DNA from: Daphnia carinata
Lineage: Eukaryota; Arthropoda; Branchiopoda; Diplostraca; Daphniidae
Assembly: GCF_022539665.2 (NCBI RefSeq)
Contig: NC_081340.1
Coordinates: 620,001 to 684,000, forward strand
Reading direction: 5' to 3'
Length of the DNA: 64,000 nt
Part shown: positions 1 to 10,840 of the stretch, one piece after another
How the letters are laid out: each line of letters begins with the position of its first letter
Position numbering within the stretch: the first letter of the stretch is position 1
Translations under genes and position numbers: made by a program
The notes under the pieces: model-generated
The model's input: the letters and a program-made list of their open reading frames with translations, nothing else
Database searches by the model: none
Told to the model about the DNA's origin: nothing

Positions 1-1064
1 GGACCCAACAGGCAAATTTCCTAGCGTTGAAACAAATGTTAATAGCGGCTCCGATTAGCTCACCCAGATTAGGAAGCACCGATGATAATCATGACGGACG
101 CCTGTGGATATGGCATCGGATCAGTGCTGTCACAATCCAAAGATGGGAAAGAATATCCATCGACGTATGGCAGTAGACTGTTGTCAATATCAGAGATAAA
201 CTATTAAGAACTAAGGAAGAAGGTAAAAGTTAGAACTAATTATTAAGAATTAAGAGAATAATTAAATTATTAAATTAAGAATACTAATTATTTCTCAATT
301 ATTAAGAATACTAATTATTTCTTAATTATTAAGAATACTAATTATTTCTTAATTATTAAGAATACTGTTTATTCTTAAAAGTACTAAATTAGAAAATTTC
401 GAATATTAAGAACTAAGAATTAAGAATGTCTAGGTATCATCTGGAGTTTATAGAAATTCCGCAGTTTTGTGTGGGGTTGCAAAGAAATAATTGTAACGGA
501 ACATGAAGCTGTCTGCTGGGTTCGGACAAAAATTGATTTAGCAGGACGATTAGCACGCTGGAGCTTGTGTTTATTAGAATTAGACGTTGAGATCAGATAC
601 AGGGATGGTAAACTACATTCCAACGCCGATTGTCTGTCTCGTTACCGAACCTCCATCACTGAAACGGAAACAGATGGTCGGTGCATAGCTATTGGAACGG
701 TACAATACACCCAAGCGGACGTTTTATTAGTAGATAAAATTACTGGATCTCAGAAAATTGGAGAAAAATTATTGAAAAAATGGGATCACAAAGATGTGCT
801 GCAAGGTGCTTTTCGTTGGAAGAAGAGAAACTTTATAAAAGAAAAGCGAAATGGGAAAAGCAGTGGCTACTACTATGTGTCGCTCCCGAATATAAACACA
901 TAGTGTTAACAGCAGGTCATAATGACAAGTATTCAGGTCATATGGGGAGCAAAAAAACACTACAGAAAATTACGCATCAATTTTTCGGGGATGATATGGC
1001 GAAGGAAGTGATAGAGTCCCACACGGCGCATCTCTTTCCTGGGAGCCTCCTAAAAGCCTCCTAA
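1..1064 (+). pseudogene. Gypsy RNase H / integrase N-terminus fragment
   Basis: Translated pieces read as the RNase H and integrase start of a Gypsy-type pol. Positions 94-205 give TDACGYGIGSVLSQ followed by a YGSRLLS-type segment. The ORF at 469-903 continues with the RNase H end, including LARWSLCLLE and NADCLSRY. Positions 918-1030 give a GHMGSKKTLQKI stretch typical of the integrase zinc-binding domain. The two RNase H halves are separated by an AT-rich insert and the reading frame changes several times, so this is a dead remnant. It starts outside the window. It is not a copy of the two large Gypsy elements further right, because the wording of the motifs differs. Confidence 0.75.
206..455. 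repeat. AT-rich insert with 27-bp tandem repeat
   Basis: An almost purely A/T segment interrupts the RNase H fragment. From about 276 to 365 a 27-bp unit (core TTAAGAATACTAATTATTTC) is repeated, with near-perfect copies at 297-323 and 324-350 and partial copies on each side. The sequence is built from permutations of TTAAGAA and AATTATT. No coding potential is seen. It may be a microsatellite-like expansion or a small insertion; clear target duplications were not found. Confidence 0.7.
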
Positions 1065-1529
1065 AGCATACCATTGAGAAGTAATGAGGAAGGCCACAAG
1101 AAGCTGGAAAATTGTGGAGGAACATGCCAATATTTTCAATTCAAGATATTGTTGGTGATATGCTCAGGAGTGCTTTAGGAGATCCCTCCATGAAAGCTTT
1201 TTCAAAGACATATATGTCTAATAAAATAAAATTGTTAGATAATTTTAATTTTGGGGTTTACCATTGTTTATTCAATAAATTATTAAGGCGGCTGTTTTTC
1301 ACACGAATGAAGAAGACAATGTGTGGGTTGCAAAAATTAATCGCTAACGTTAATAAACTAACAAAGGCAACCAAAAGAAATGATTAAAAACACAAGAGGT
1401 CGAGCACTACAATAAGTGAAAAAAGTGGCCGAGTTCAAACATACCACCTAAAATATGCCTATGGAATAACGTATTGCACCTCCTCCGTTACTGGACATGT
1501 AATTTCATGGCATTTAATAAATAATTAAT
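1065..1529. other. No recognisable feature
   Basis: A 91-codon ORF lies at 1112-1387, but its translation matches nothing I recognise and it has no clear domain. It may be degraded mobile-element sequence. Confidence 0.4.
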
Positions 1530-2016
1530 AAAATACTATTAGAGCAAAATCAGAATATGTAAGAGCTGTATATTATGTAACGATAGTAGTATGAATTAGT
1601 GAAACATTAGTGCAATTGGAAAAGTTTGCTATGACCACATTAAGTGCAATATAAGTAATAAATATTTCTGATTTCGCTCTAATAGTATTTTGTTAAATGA
1701 ACTCTATTAAATACAATAAAGTTCATGTTCTCCTGTGATTTTAATGAAAATAGCATAAGAAAAAAAGGTTTTGTGAACCATTTAAGTAATGAGTTAACAC
1801 CATCGGTATTGTAAAAACGAAAATGGATATAAGCCGATGCGTTTACACAACACATTGCCTATCAGATTGGTGGCTCATCGTTCCAGTTGGAACAATTTAA
1901 AAAATGGGACTATCTCTAAATAGAAATAGGACTAGTGCCTTGAAAAAATAGGACTGACCTGAAATATTTCAAAAGTCAGTCCTATTTCTCCCAGTCCTAT
2001 TTCACCGCCAATCCCA
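1530..2016 (+). repeat. Hairpin-bearing dispersed repeat, copy A
   Basis: This segment aligns by eye, over about 490 bases, with 62003-62575. It begins with an inverted repeat (arms 1530-1558 and 1662-1691; core AAAATACTATTAGAGC pairing with its complement, loop about 100 nt). It continues through a conserved middle with GAACCATTTAAG and ATGAGTTAACACCATCGG. It ends in short palindromic units built on AGTCCTATTT and its complement. There are no long terminal inverted repeats and no ORF. It looks like a non-autonomous element of unknown class. The right end is sharp, because the two copies diverge directly after CCTATTTCACCG. Confidence 0.7.
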
Positions 2017-2134
2017 ATAAAAGTTTTAGAAATTGAATAAACAATTTCCTATTGTCGTTTAATATTCATTCATATTTTAATTACATTCAAATGCTATAAA
2101 ACTTATATAAAGTCGCTGGGTATATCGAAGACAT

Positions 2135-2555
2135 ATGACTCAAAACAAACCCGGAAAATGTCGAGTGGTTTTCGATTTACGTGCGAAGAGCCAAGGCGTC
2201 TGCCTTAACGATTATTTGTTGAAAGGACCGGACTTCCTAACAAGCCTCATCGGCGTGCCTCTACGTTTTCGCCAATTCGCCGTACCAGTCGTCGCAGATG
2301 TCGAAAAAATGTTCCACTAGGTCCGGGTCCGCCCATCAGACGGGCTGGCCTTTCGGTTTATATGGCGCATGCCTGGTTGTAGAGATCCACCAGATGTGTA
2401 CCAAATGGACGTCCACTTATTCGGAGCCGCCTCGTCACCTGCTGTCTGTTCTGATGCATTGCGGCAAGCAGTTCGAGACGGTTAAAACGCTGACGATCTC
2501 ATGACTCAAGTTACTCGTCATTTCTATGTCGACAATTGGTTGGTGTCCGTGAATG
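2135..2555 (+). pseudogene. BEL/Pao reverse transcriptase fragment
   Basis: The translation shows a BEL/Pao-type [16 protein letters not shown] and LNDYLLKGP are followed by VADVEKMFH. After a one-base frame change at about 2318, the reading continues through RFIWRMPG and ends at FYVDNWLVS, the YVDN form of the catalytic YxDD box. The ORF is broken at least twice and no RNase H or integrase follows, so it is a truncated relic. It is separate from the BEL/Pao element in the core of the window, which lies on the other strand. Confidence 0.75.
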
Positions 2556-2559
2556 TATA

Positions 2560-3385
2560 GCTAAGTTACTTAGTAGTTTACGTGGGTTATTTTAGGATAT
2601 GGGAAAATGCGGAAAAAACTATACTAGACGGTACTATGGAAACGACACATGAATGAGCTCGTGTGCTTACATCGCTAAGGGGTAAGACAAATTTCCGTTA
2701 TAAAGACAAATTTTTTTTTACAAATCTACTACAAATTGTATTTGTAGTCATCACAGATTTTAGATGGGGTTCATGTCTTTCAGAAAATCTTATGTCCGAC
2801 CGACAGTCTGGAACAAGGGCCGGGATTTGAAGAGGAAATTCGGGTGAGACCCGGGGGACGGAGACACAGAAACTCCAGGCGAAGAAATCAAGCCAAGTCC
2901 CGCGACATAAACAAACCTACCGTGCATCGGACTAAAGAGTAAGCTTGGCAGGAGAAAAGACCGTCCGCGCCGCTTAATAAAAACCCGGGAGCCCGAAATA
3001 TGATATTGAAACATGCTAACATATTCCCCATCTATGTAGAACGGTCTCTAGCAAGAGAGGACCGAACCATACACCAAGAACCAACGTAAGAAAGAAGAAT
3101 AGTAGCCGCCAGGGAAATCCTTCAAGTATCGGGAGGGGGGGGGGAAACTGGAATATCGTAGGAAGGGGCTATCCCGCGGTCAGGAGAAAGAAGAGTCAGC
3201 GGCGATCTCCTGACCGGTGGGTTTTTGTATGGGTATATATAAGGGCCGATTAGGCCTAAGTAATACACTCACGTTTTTACACCGAAGCCGCTCACAAGTC
3301 TCTGGTAATTATTCTTAGTATTTTCTTTTGTTGTCCCTCGCTGTGTTGTTGTTGTGCCCGACGTTCTCCGCCGTCCGCCGCCTAG
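2560..3385 (+). other. Non-coding, possible BEL/Pao leader or LTR
   Basis: There is no ORF of note. A TATATATAAGGGCCG promoter-like string lies at about 3234-3248. A very similar TATATAAGGGCCGG occurs on the minus strand at about 60423-60437, next to the other BEL/Pao element. A guanine run is present at about 3132-3143. The stretch is interrupted at 3386 by the solo LTR and may resume at 4210-4390. Assignment to a BEL/Pao LTR is inference. Confidence 0.3.
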
Positions 3386-4205
3386 TGTAACGAAGCCATG
3401 ATAAAATACAATCTTTGAATTAGATTGTGTCTGTTTGTTGTTCTTGTCAATATAATTATATGTTACGTCCACTGCCCTTCTTTTGATAAACTACGTCTTA
3501 TAAATGTCCTACTTCAAGTGTTGATGCCCTTTCGCCGAAATCTATTTTTATATTATATTTGACATCCTGCTTGTTGCTGATTGGATGTGCTAGATGCGTA
3601 AGACATCGCGCCATGCATTTCCATGAATACGAAATGCGTGTGCGACATTCCGCATCCGGAGTCATTTGACGGAAATGCTATGTTTCCCTCATTCTTGTGG
3701 AAGTATAAAAGAATGCCCTTTTGCTCCCAAAAGTCAGTCCACTTCAGTGTTTCAGTTATCTTCAATTCTCTTCAATTCTCTTCAGTTTTCTCCTGTTTTA
3801 ATTCCAGTTCCAGTTCTAGTTTTTCATTCTTAGTGCTACAAAGTGCTGTTTAATTTTAAAGTCTACTGAGTTCAATTTTATATCTTATTCAATAATTATT
3901 GTGAGCACTCCTCATCGCTTCTTGTGCGACCGGCAGCCTTATTATCTTATTTTCCCGTATAACATTTATCATCTCTATTTTATTTTCGCCACGGCAGTGA
4001 CGGTAAGATTAAACTCACATAACTCCATTTTATATTCCCGTTTCTCATTTATATCGTATAATTGCGTATTCTTTTATTATCCTTTGGCCTATTAGAATAA
4101 AATATATTCGACATTGTGGTAACGCCTTCCGAGTTTATTTTCTTATGACAATTTGTCTTAAATAACGTAAAGTCATTCTTTCAATCACTAAAAGAATGCT
4201 TTACA
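3386..4205 (+). mobile_element. Solo LTR of the G1 Gypsy family
   Basis: This 820-bp LTR starts TGTAACGAAG and ends AAAGAATGCTTTACA, the same ends as the 787-bp LTRs of G1 at 18130 and 31249, and it can be aligned along its length. Both sides carry CTAG (3382-3385 and 4206-4209), a 4-bp target duplication typical of Gypsy. A TATAAAAG box at 3704-3711 corresponds to the promoter of the full element. No internal sequence remains, so it formed by recombination between the two LTRs. It is clearly more diverged from the G1 LTRs than those are from each other. Confidence 0.92.
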
Positions 4206-4209
4206 CTAG

Positions 4210-4509
4210 TCTGCCGTTCGCCGCCGTCCGCCACCTTGCCCGCACTCGCCGTCAACCACCTCGTTTTCTACCGCCACTTCACCGGGACCTCGTATATACT
4301 TCTATAAGTAAGTACTTATATTTTTTCATTGATAATCTATTCTCTACGGTCCCCTTCTGGGGCTGCCGTGTGTCCGGCCCATAAGCCCGTCCTGCCTACG
4401 GTCGGTTCCCTATAAGGAACCGTCCATATATTCACCCGGCAACTCTCAACTGAGACGCCGCCCACCATACGCTGGTTCCTCACAAGGGCTAGGCCACCAA
4501 AAACTCACC
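4210..4509. other. No gene seen
   Basis: This GC-richer stretch follows the solo LTR and may be the other half of the sequence the LTR entered, since both sides share CCGCCGTCCGCC. Nothing else is recognisable. Confidence 0.35.
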
Positions 4510-5272
4510 CACTATTTAGAACCCTGAGTCGGCAGTCTCCGGCGGTGGAAAATATTCCACAATGTCCGCTCCCTTAGAAGGCCATGGCACAGTGCAATTT
4601 GGGGATGCTCCCGAAACCATTGGGTAACGATTCGGGCTGTGTGGATAGGGGATGTGTCCTGAACAGAACGAACTTGTTGTTCGCCATAATGTTGGCGTTA
4701 CCACGGAAGGAATTCATTATCCAAAATTTCAATGTACTTTTCTTTCACATACCGGCCATTAATTTTTAAAAATGGACCAGCTCCAGCGATGGCCGAAAAA
4801 CACACCCAAACGGGTACGGTTTTTCTTCCGCTGCTGTCATGGACTTGAACATGTTCGCGATTGAACCTCGTTCCATTTGGTCTGTACGCAAAAGCACGGC
4901 CGCACTCGTCAGACCTAAGAGCAAGAGATTAAATATATTTCTAATAACCTCGAATTTTAAAAAACTACCCGGAAAAGGGTTCAAATGGCCAAATGGATAA
5001 AATAAATTACGGTACCCAAAAGTCTTTTCGTCGCTGTAAATTACATTGCCCCACCATTCAGCAGGGTAATCGCGGTAGTGAAGCGCGAATTGAAGCCGGT
5101 TTTCCGCATGCCTTTCCGTTAAGGGTAAGTTGAGTAGTCGCATGGCCAAGTCAAGCGTGTCTTTCAAGCATGGCCTACTATAATAACGGCCTGTCATGCG
5201 TGCAATACCTCCTGCACCAAAAACTAAATTGCCAGCGAGGCCTAATATCCCAAACCACGCTCCAATTTCCAC
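4510..5272 (-). pseudogene. Tc1/mariner-type transposase remnant with an intron
   Basis: On the minus strand the translation contains AEWWGNVIYSDEKTFG, with the catalytic aspartate in SDEK. Later it has VQDTSPIHTARIVTQWF, the second DDE aspartate block of Tc1/mariner transposases. Between them lies a likely intron at 4915-5015, with donor GGTACC context and acceptor CTCTTAG, after which the reading continues as SDECGRAFAYRP. Upstream text such as GGIARMTGRYYSR may be the DNA-binding side. The third acidic block was not found intact, and stops occur near 4680, so it is probably inactive. No terminal inverted repeats were located. An internal intron is unusual for mariner and may also be an insertion. 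Confidence 0.7.
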
Positions 5273-5279
5273 TGTTTGG

Positions 5280-5825
5280 TAATTAAAATCGTATTGAAAT
5301 GAGTGGAAAAAACAGTGGAAAGCGGAACCTTGCGCAGCGCGTGACCAGCTTACATTTCGAAAGGGAGAAAAGAAAAGACTGATTCTGGATTCGAACTCGG
5401 GACTCCCGCTTTACAATCGGGGGTGCTATATTCTGGACCGTTCTATTGGTGTAATATCCTGCCTCCTTCGGTTTATTTCAGGATGTCAGGATAGCTCTAG
5501 ATCTATGCAGTAGATGGCTCTGTACTGCTGCCAGCTCCACCCACAAAATCGGTGAAATTTTAACCACAGTCCCAACATACCCTTGTGGCATTTACAGCAC
5601 AGCGTGTAGCAACCAGGTTATGACTCTGGTGGCACTGCTGAATGTTTACAAAATGTTAAGTTTCAAACCATTTGATATCATCTGGGCATTTTTCTAATTC
5701 ATTCGATAACATTTGAATTGAATTCATAAAATAATACGTGAAATTTGGTGTATTCCATTTCTTCCATATAATTAAGCTAATGTTAGCTGCTAAAAATATT
5801 GCTTCATTTTAGTTTTTCAGGGAAG
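5280..5825. other. No gene seen
   Basis: No ORF or recognisable element was seen. A weak tRNA-like 3' half on the minus strand at about 5375-5440 is treated under rejected items. Confidence 0.4.
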
Positions 5826-6824
5826 ACAAATAGAGACACTTGTTGTTTCGTTGAAACGAAAGTTTTATTATATTGCTGAAATTTTAATCCACGTTTAAAA
5901 TGTATATTTGGACATTTTGAAATGATTTTGAAAGTTTTTGTTCTTCTCGTATTACACTAGTACACATTTCTTTGGCCGTAATAATCTGGGTTAGTTTTTT
6001 CGTTCCTGGTAGTTTTATTAGAGATTTAGTTAATGATATTAAAAATTTTTGAGGTGTTTCACAGTTTCCTTCTGGGTTCCCTGGAAAATTTTTTCTTAAT
6101 TTAAGATCAATCCAATATTTTAAAACTTCATTCTTAAACCCTTTTTGCCATTCTTTGTAGATGTGAAATCATTTAAAATTGTTTTTTTTTTAAAGGAAAC
6201 TTTACTTTACTTTTGCATTTACAATATTTAAACCTTCTTCTGGTATAGTTTGATAAAGCTATTTTTTCTATGCTTTCTAGCTGATGCCTCCATATCAAAT
6301 TGTGTCCTAATTGTTGAATTTTGTCTGAAAATTGTTTTGGTATTGGTAAAATTTGGGCTAAGATAACCTAACAATAAAACTGTTTAAAAATGTTACTTTT
6401 TGTTGCATTGTATTTAGTAGGCTGTTAAAATTGTTTCGTATAGTTTGCTGTATTTTTGTAACCAGTGTGGTGCAGCTTGTCAATTGTTATTGAAATATTT
6501 TGGTGCTGCCATATTCCAAGCATTTTCTCCACTGAGTTTATCCAGGGGCCGTATTCCGACTGCCCTTCAAGTACGCTTTTCGTACTTTGACTTTGAATTT
6601 TTATGCTTGAAATCGTACTTAGCACAAAAGTGACAAGGAAGCGTATTCTGACACGATTTTAAGTCAAAGTCAAAGTCAGAAATGCCAAAGTCGGACATCA
6701 AAGCTTACTTTGTTTTCAATCCAATAAAAAAGTGGATTGAAGGGTCTAAAGTATACTTAAGAATAAAAAATATTGAAAATTTGCAGACGACATTCTATTT
6801 GTTTTTATTCGGTGTAACAACAAA

Positions 6825-8357
6825 ATGCTTTATGAGGATGTTATTGGTGATTTGGAGGACATGTTAAAAGATTTCGATGAAGTTGAAAGTATAATTTCCA
6901 GCAATAACAGTGATATTGACAGTGATGAGGAAGATGAGATATTGGCCGAAAGAAGAATTCAGCGTATTCAACGATTGAATGAATTCTATTTGAGAAGGGG
7001 TGAAATTTTTTATGTTTTTGACAATCAACAGGTTTACAAGACGTTCCGATTCGATAAACCATCTATTGATTATATTGTTAGTGAGTATTATTTTGTATAA
7101 GCATAATTGTAATGCATCTTTCAAATATATTACAAGCAAATGCTTTAGGTTTAATCGGACACCAACTTGAGAGAAGGTTACATGGGAGACGTTACCTAAC
7201 CCCACAAATCCAAATTTTGGTTGCGTTACAGTTCTATGCCACAGGGACATTTCAGAGTACGGTTGGAAATGTAATAAGATTAAGTCAACCATCTGTTTGC
7301 AGATGTGTGCGTGATGTGTCGTATGCTCTCAGCACCATTGCGTCTACACACATTAAATATCCCGACGATATACTTGAGGTCGTTTAATTTCAAAATAATA
7401 ATATGCATTTATTAGAGAATTCTACATTAAATAGGTGAAGGAGGGTTTCGCTGCTTTTGCTGGCTTAAGAGGCGTTGTTGGAGCTATAGATGGGACGCAC
7501 ATTAAAATATCAAGACCTCATAAAGATGAAATCTTTTATGTTAATCGTAAACATTTTCACTCCATCAATGTCCAGGTTGAAAACTTTCCAACTTAATTAT
7601 TATTATATCTAATTCATCACCTTTTTTATTTAAAAAAGGCCATTTGCGATGCCAATGGAAAGTTTTTAAGTGTCAATGCATCAAAACCGGGCAGTTGCCA
7701 TGATGCGGCTATATTTTCGGACAGTCGAATTGGCCAAGAATTGAAAAATGGGCGGTTTGGTGATGGATTTTTGGTAGGAGATAGTGGGTATGCGTGTACG
7801 CCGTTTCTTTTAACTCCATATGCAGTTACAAGAAATAATGATCAAGTAATCTATTCAGATTTTCATAAAGTTTTTTTTAAAGGAATAATGCATGATTTTC
7901 TATTCAAGGAACGGTTTAACACGGCACAAATAAGGACTCGAAATATTATTGAACGGGCGTTTGGCTTTTTAAAAAGAAGGTTTCATTCACTGCACGGAGA
8001 ATTGCGTGTTCAGCCCGGAAGGGCTTGCAGGTGCAAATAAACTAAAGGTTTTTTTTAAAAATGAAACAGTGTGGTAATTTTTTTTTATATAAAAATACTT
8101 ATTTCGTAATTTACAGAATTATAATGGCATGCTTTGTCCTACACAATATCGCATTATCGCATTATCGCCGCTTACCCGATTTCCTTGATGAAATACCCGA
8201 AGAAGAAGACATTGGTGACGACGGGGAACACGAATTCAATGGATGGGCACTATGGCGACCGAATGAAACCGCTGCGCAAGAGAAATTGAGACTCCGCCGT
8301 GCAGGATTCCTAAAAAGAGACAATATAGCGGCCAATCAATTTGGCAACCGTCGTTGA
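6825..8357 (+). CDS. Harbinger (HARBI1-like) DDE transposase, five exons
   Basis: Nuclease-type transposase that cuts and joins the element ends together with its Myb-like partner. Proposed exons are 6825-7080, 7149-7378, 7435-7575, 7639-8030 and 8117-8357. All introns have GT-AG ends and the frame stays open throughout. Exon 1 is an acidic N-terminus. Exon 2 holds a helix-turn-helix-like segment with QFYATGTFQ and LSQPSVCRCV. Exon 3 has VVGAIDGTHI (first catalytic aspartate). Exon 4 has GDSGYACTPFL (second aspartate) and NIIERAFGFLKRRF (glutamate). Exon 5 has MACFVLHNIAL and an acidic tail. Family: DDE_Tnp_4. The ATG at 6825 is the first in frame. Total length of about 420 residues suits the family. 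The donor of intron 2 (GTCGTT) is atypical and should be checked with transcripts. Confidence 0.88.
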
Positions 8358-8543
8358 CTCATGTTTTGCTAAATGATAATTTAAAATACACGAGTTTGTA
8401 CGTACACAACTATGTACATAATATAGTTTTCTTCTTGTGTTAAAATAAAAAAATAATTGAAAAGTTTGCAGCAAAACTTTGTATTTTCGGGCCAAACATT
8501 TCAAAGTTTTTTTTTCAAATCGTAAAGAAAGTCCAAAACATCA

Positions 8544-8619
8544 TCAGGCACTTCTTTCTTCATGTCAACGATAGGGTCGCCTCAGGCACTTCTTTCTTCA
8601 TGTCAACGATAGGGTCGCC
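8544..8619. repeat. 38-bp tandem duplication in Myb/SANT gene
   Basis: The unit beginning TCAGGCACTTCTTTCTTCAT occupies 8544-8581 and again 8582-8619, with identical copies. Because 38 is not a multiple of three, it changes the C-terminal frame of the minus-strand Myb/SANT-like gene. Confidence 0.95.
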
Positions 8620-9890
8620 TAAACGTTCGCGCACCATCAGTACAGTGTTCAATAAATTAAGTCGTTCATTCAACAACATTTTTTCAATGATTTCGGACGA
8701 TTTGGCGCAATGGGCGATTTTAGTGGAACTAACGATTGCCTGGACCCTTCTCTTTCCTCCCCGTACACCTTCTCCGTTGCCCAAAGGCGGTGTTGAAGAG
8801 GAAGTTGTTTGCCTCTTTATGTTGTTGGACGAAGATCCTGATGGCGATGAAGTGCCGGATCCATCAACGTCGCAAAAACGATCGCGTGAAGAAAGCATCG
8901 TGTTTTTTAAATTAGCCGGCATATCCGGCGCCGATGGTGTAGACGCTTTCTGTCGGACTGTTGTCTCTAATAACGGATTAGTTGGAACTGGCGTCGAATT
9001 AGCTATGCTGCCGTCGGTAGACAATTCAAAAACCTCTTCCAGTTGGGAACAATCAGCATACATGGTTGTTCCAGCAAAGTGGTCTTCGTTTTCACTTTTA
9101 AAAAATAATAATTAATACAAATAAACCGTTTATTAATTTATAAATAACAACTTTTACCTATTGTGATGATCTTCATGAACTATATGGACTTCGTATTCCT
9201 TTTCATTTTCTGCCTGATGTAGAGCAGTCTCATCGTTTCTCTCTTCTGTCTGGATTTGAGGAAGATCTCCTGTGGTTTCAGATTCCAATCCTCCCTGAAT
9301 ATTGAATATTAATACTTATTGTTATGTATTATTAATTATAGACTAAAACAATTACAATACATCGATGAAATTTCCAGCTAGGGCTGGATTCCTATTTCCA
9401 AAAAAGTTATTCAACATTTGCATGTACATGGGCTTTAGAGTATATGGTTCCCCTCCGCCTAAAAATTTTGCATAAGATTATGTGAAACATGTATATTATA
9501 AACTCAAAAAATATTTTACCTGTTTGTTTAAGAGAATTTATGTATTTTTCACACTCTTTCTTGGCCTCTGCTTTGAAATTGTTCCATTTTTTCTTCGTAG
9601 CTTCCAAATCCTTATAACGTTCAGTCGGACATTGCTGAGAAATTGTTCTAACAATGTCCTCCCAAGCTTTTTTCTTATCTTTTTGGGTAACAGTCTTACT
9701 GTGACTCCCAAACAACAAATCCTAAAATAAAACAAAAATAAACATGAAGTAAAGTTTTTTTTAAATTCATAACATCTTTTAAACATATTTGACAGACGCT
9801 TACCTTTCGTGAAACGACTTCGTCTACCAATACATCGGTTTCATGTAACGTCCACAAGTTTTTTAAGTTTTTACCAACATCTTTGGCCAT
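8560..9890 (-). CDS. Harbinger Myb/SANT-like DNA-binding protein, multi-exon
   Basis: Companion DNA-binding protein of the Harbinger element. It is read on the minus strand from ATG at 9890 (MAKDVGKNLKNLWTLHE). Exon 1 is 9804-9890 and exon 2 is about 9520-9721. Exon 2 carries a Myb/SANT-like trihelix segment with KKAWEDIVRTISQQC and ATKKKWNNFKAEAKKE. Exon 3 starts near 9458, and a last large exon lies at about 8560-9080. The late part is serine/threonine-rich, then basic (NGEGVRGGKRRVQ), then a helical end (MLLNERLNLLNTVLMVRERL). A 38-bp tandem duplication at 8544-8619 shifts the frame just before the end, so the protein now stops at 8560 instead of running a few codons further. Exon limits in the middle are approximate. 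Confidence 0.75.
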
Positions 9891-10840
9891 TTTTATCACT
9901 GATTTTACTATTTTTTAATCCAAATTAACCTTGAACGAAATTCACACTTGAGTCACCGATTCGACAGTTTACTTGCAGACGAAAATTGAAAATTCGTTCT
10001 CAAACGACTTTTCTTATTGGTTAATTGAGACTCCTCCCATCAAAGCCCAAAGTAAGATTATTCTAGACTTACTTTGGAAAGTATGCTTACTTTTAGATAA
10101 ATTTTAGACTCGGAATCGCTACTTTTGCTTAAGTCAAAGTAAGAAAAATTTCGTGCTAAGCAAAGTATATTTTTTCCGACTTCAGCCAAAGTCAAAGTAA
10201 AAAACTTAGGCCCCAGTCGGAATACGGCCCCAGGTATCTGGCCGTTGGATTGCTTCTGCATATCACCTTTTTTAAAGAATGGGATTTTTTCTTATTTACC
10301 CTTGAATTTATGCCATTCCCGACGACTTCAATGCATCGTTCGAATTTTGTTAGTTACTTCGGGTTGTAAATAAAACTTTAAATGTCGTCTACGAAAGCAC
10401 GAACTTGGTGACTTGTCTGGGCAATTTTTATTGGTTCGATTTCTTTTTTGTATTGTCTGAGAAAAGGCTCAATAAAAACGATATATAAATACACCCTGTC
10501 TTACCCCTCTTGTTAGGCAAATTTCTTCTCAAAATGCTTTGTTGATAAAAACTTTACTAGCTGAGATTTCGTATAAGATTTTACATAAGTAATAAAAGTG
10601 TCATGGAAACCAAATTTAAATAGCACTTCATATAAAAAGGTTCTATCTATCATTTCGTAAGCTTTTTCAAAATCGAGACTTACCATTGCTGCTCCCTTTG
10701 TTCTTTTTATACAAAAATCCATTCCTTTCACTGTCATATTGCTCTTGTGTTGAAAAAAATTCAGTAACATTTCTAAATGTTATTAAATTCTGAGTTATAT
10801 TTCTGTTGACGGTTTTACTACCTCCCTTGCGAAGAAGAGT

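Larger units (their letters stand above)
6546..10230 (+). mobile_element. PIF/Harbinger DNA transposon, two-gene and nearly complete
   Basis: The termini are perfect inverted repeats, GGGCCGTATTCCGACTG at the left and its complement at the right, flanked by CAG on both sides (6543-6545 and 10231-10233). This fits the 3-bp CWG/TWA duplications known for PIF/Harbinger. Subterminal regions carry repeated AAAGTCAAAGT-type motifs in both orientations. The element holds a plus-strand DDE transposase and a minus-strand Myb/SANT-like gene, convergently arranged, the classic two-gene layout. It interrupts the LINE. The transposase reading frame is open across all predicted exons, so the copy is fairly young. 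Confidence 0.92.
5830..10840 (-). pseudogene. LINE (non-LTR retrotransposon) remnant, split by Harbinger
   Basis: The minus-strand translation of 10513-10770 reads MVSLDFEKAYEMIDR and continues as a finger/palm segment of a non-LTR RT. Further down, at about 10345-10480, it reads IEPFLRQYKKEIEP and then FVDDI, the YxDD-equivalent box. Past the Harbinger insertion the reading resumes at 6545 with WINSVEKMLGIWQ and then LHHTGYKNTANYTKQF, and degenerates by about 5830. Several stops and frame changes show it is dead. The family resembles endonuclease-type LINEs, but no endonuclease domain is present; the 5' part is missing beyond about 10800, where BEL/Pao integrase begins. Confidence 0.65.

Noticed and set aside
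3382-4209. CTAG duplications shared by the solo LTR and the large DNA transposon as a sign of one mechanism
   Set aside because: The elements are of different classes; a shared 4-bp palindrome at both sites is likely chance.
5375-5440. tRNA-like 3' half on the minus strand with a GTA-type anticodon loop and TTCGAAT
   Set aside because: The anticodon stem pairs, but the T stem does not, and no D arm or acceptor stem was found. Probably a decayed tRNA or SINE piece.
8600-9115. 171-codon plus-strand ORF
   Set aside because: Antisense shadow of the Myb/SANT-like gene; the minus frame continues through splice sites to the DNA-binding domain.
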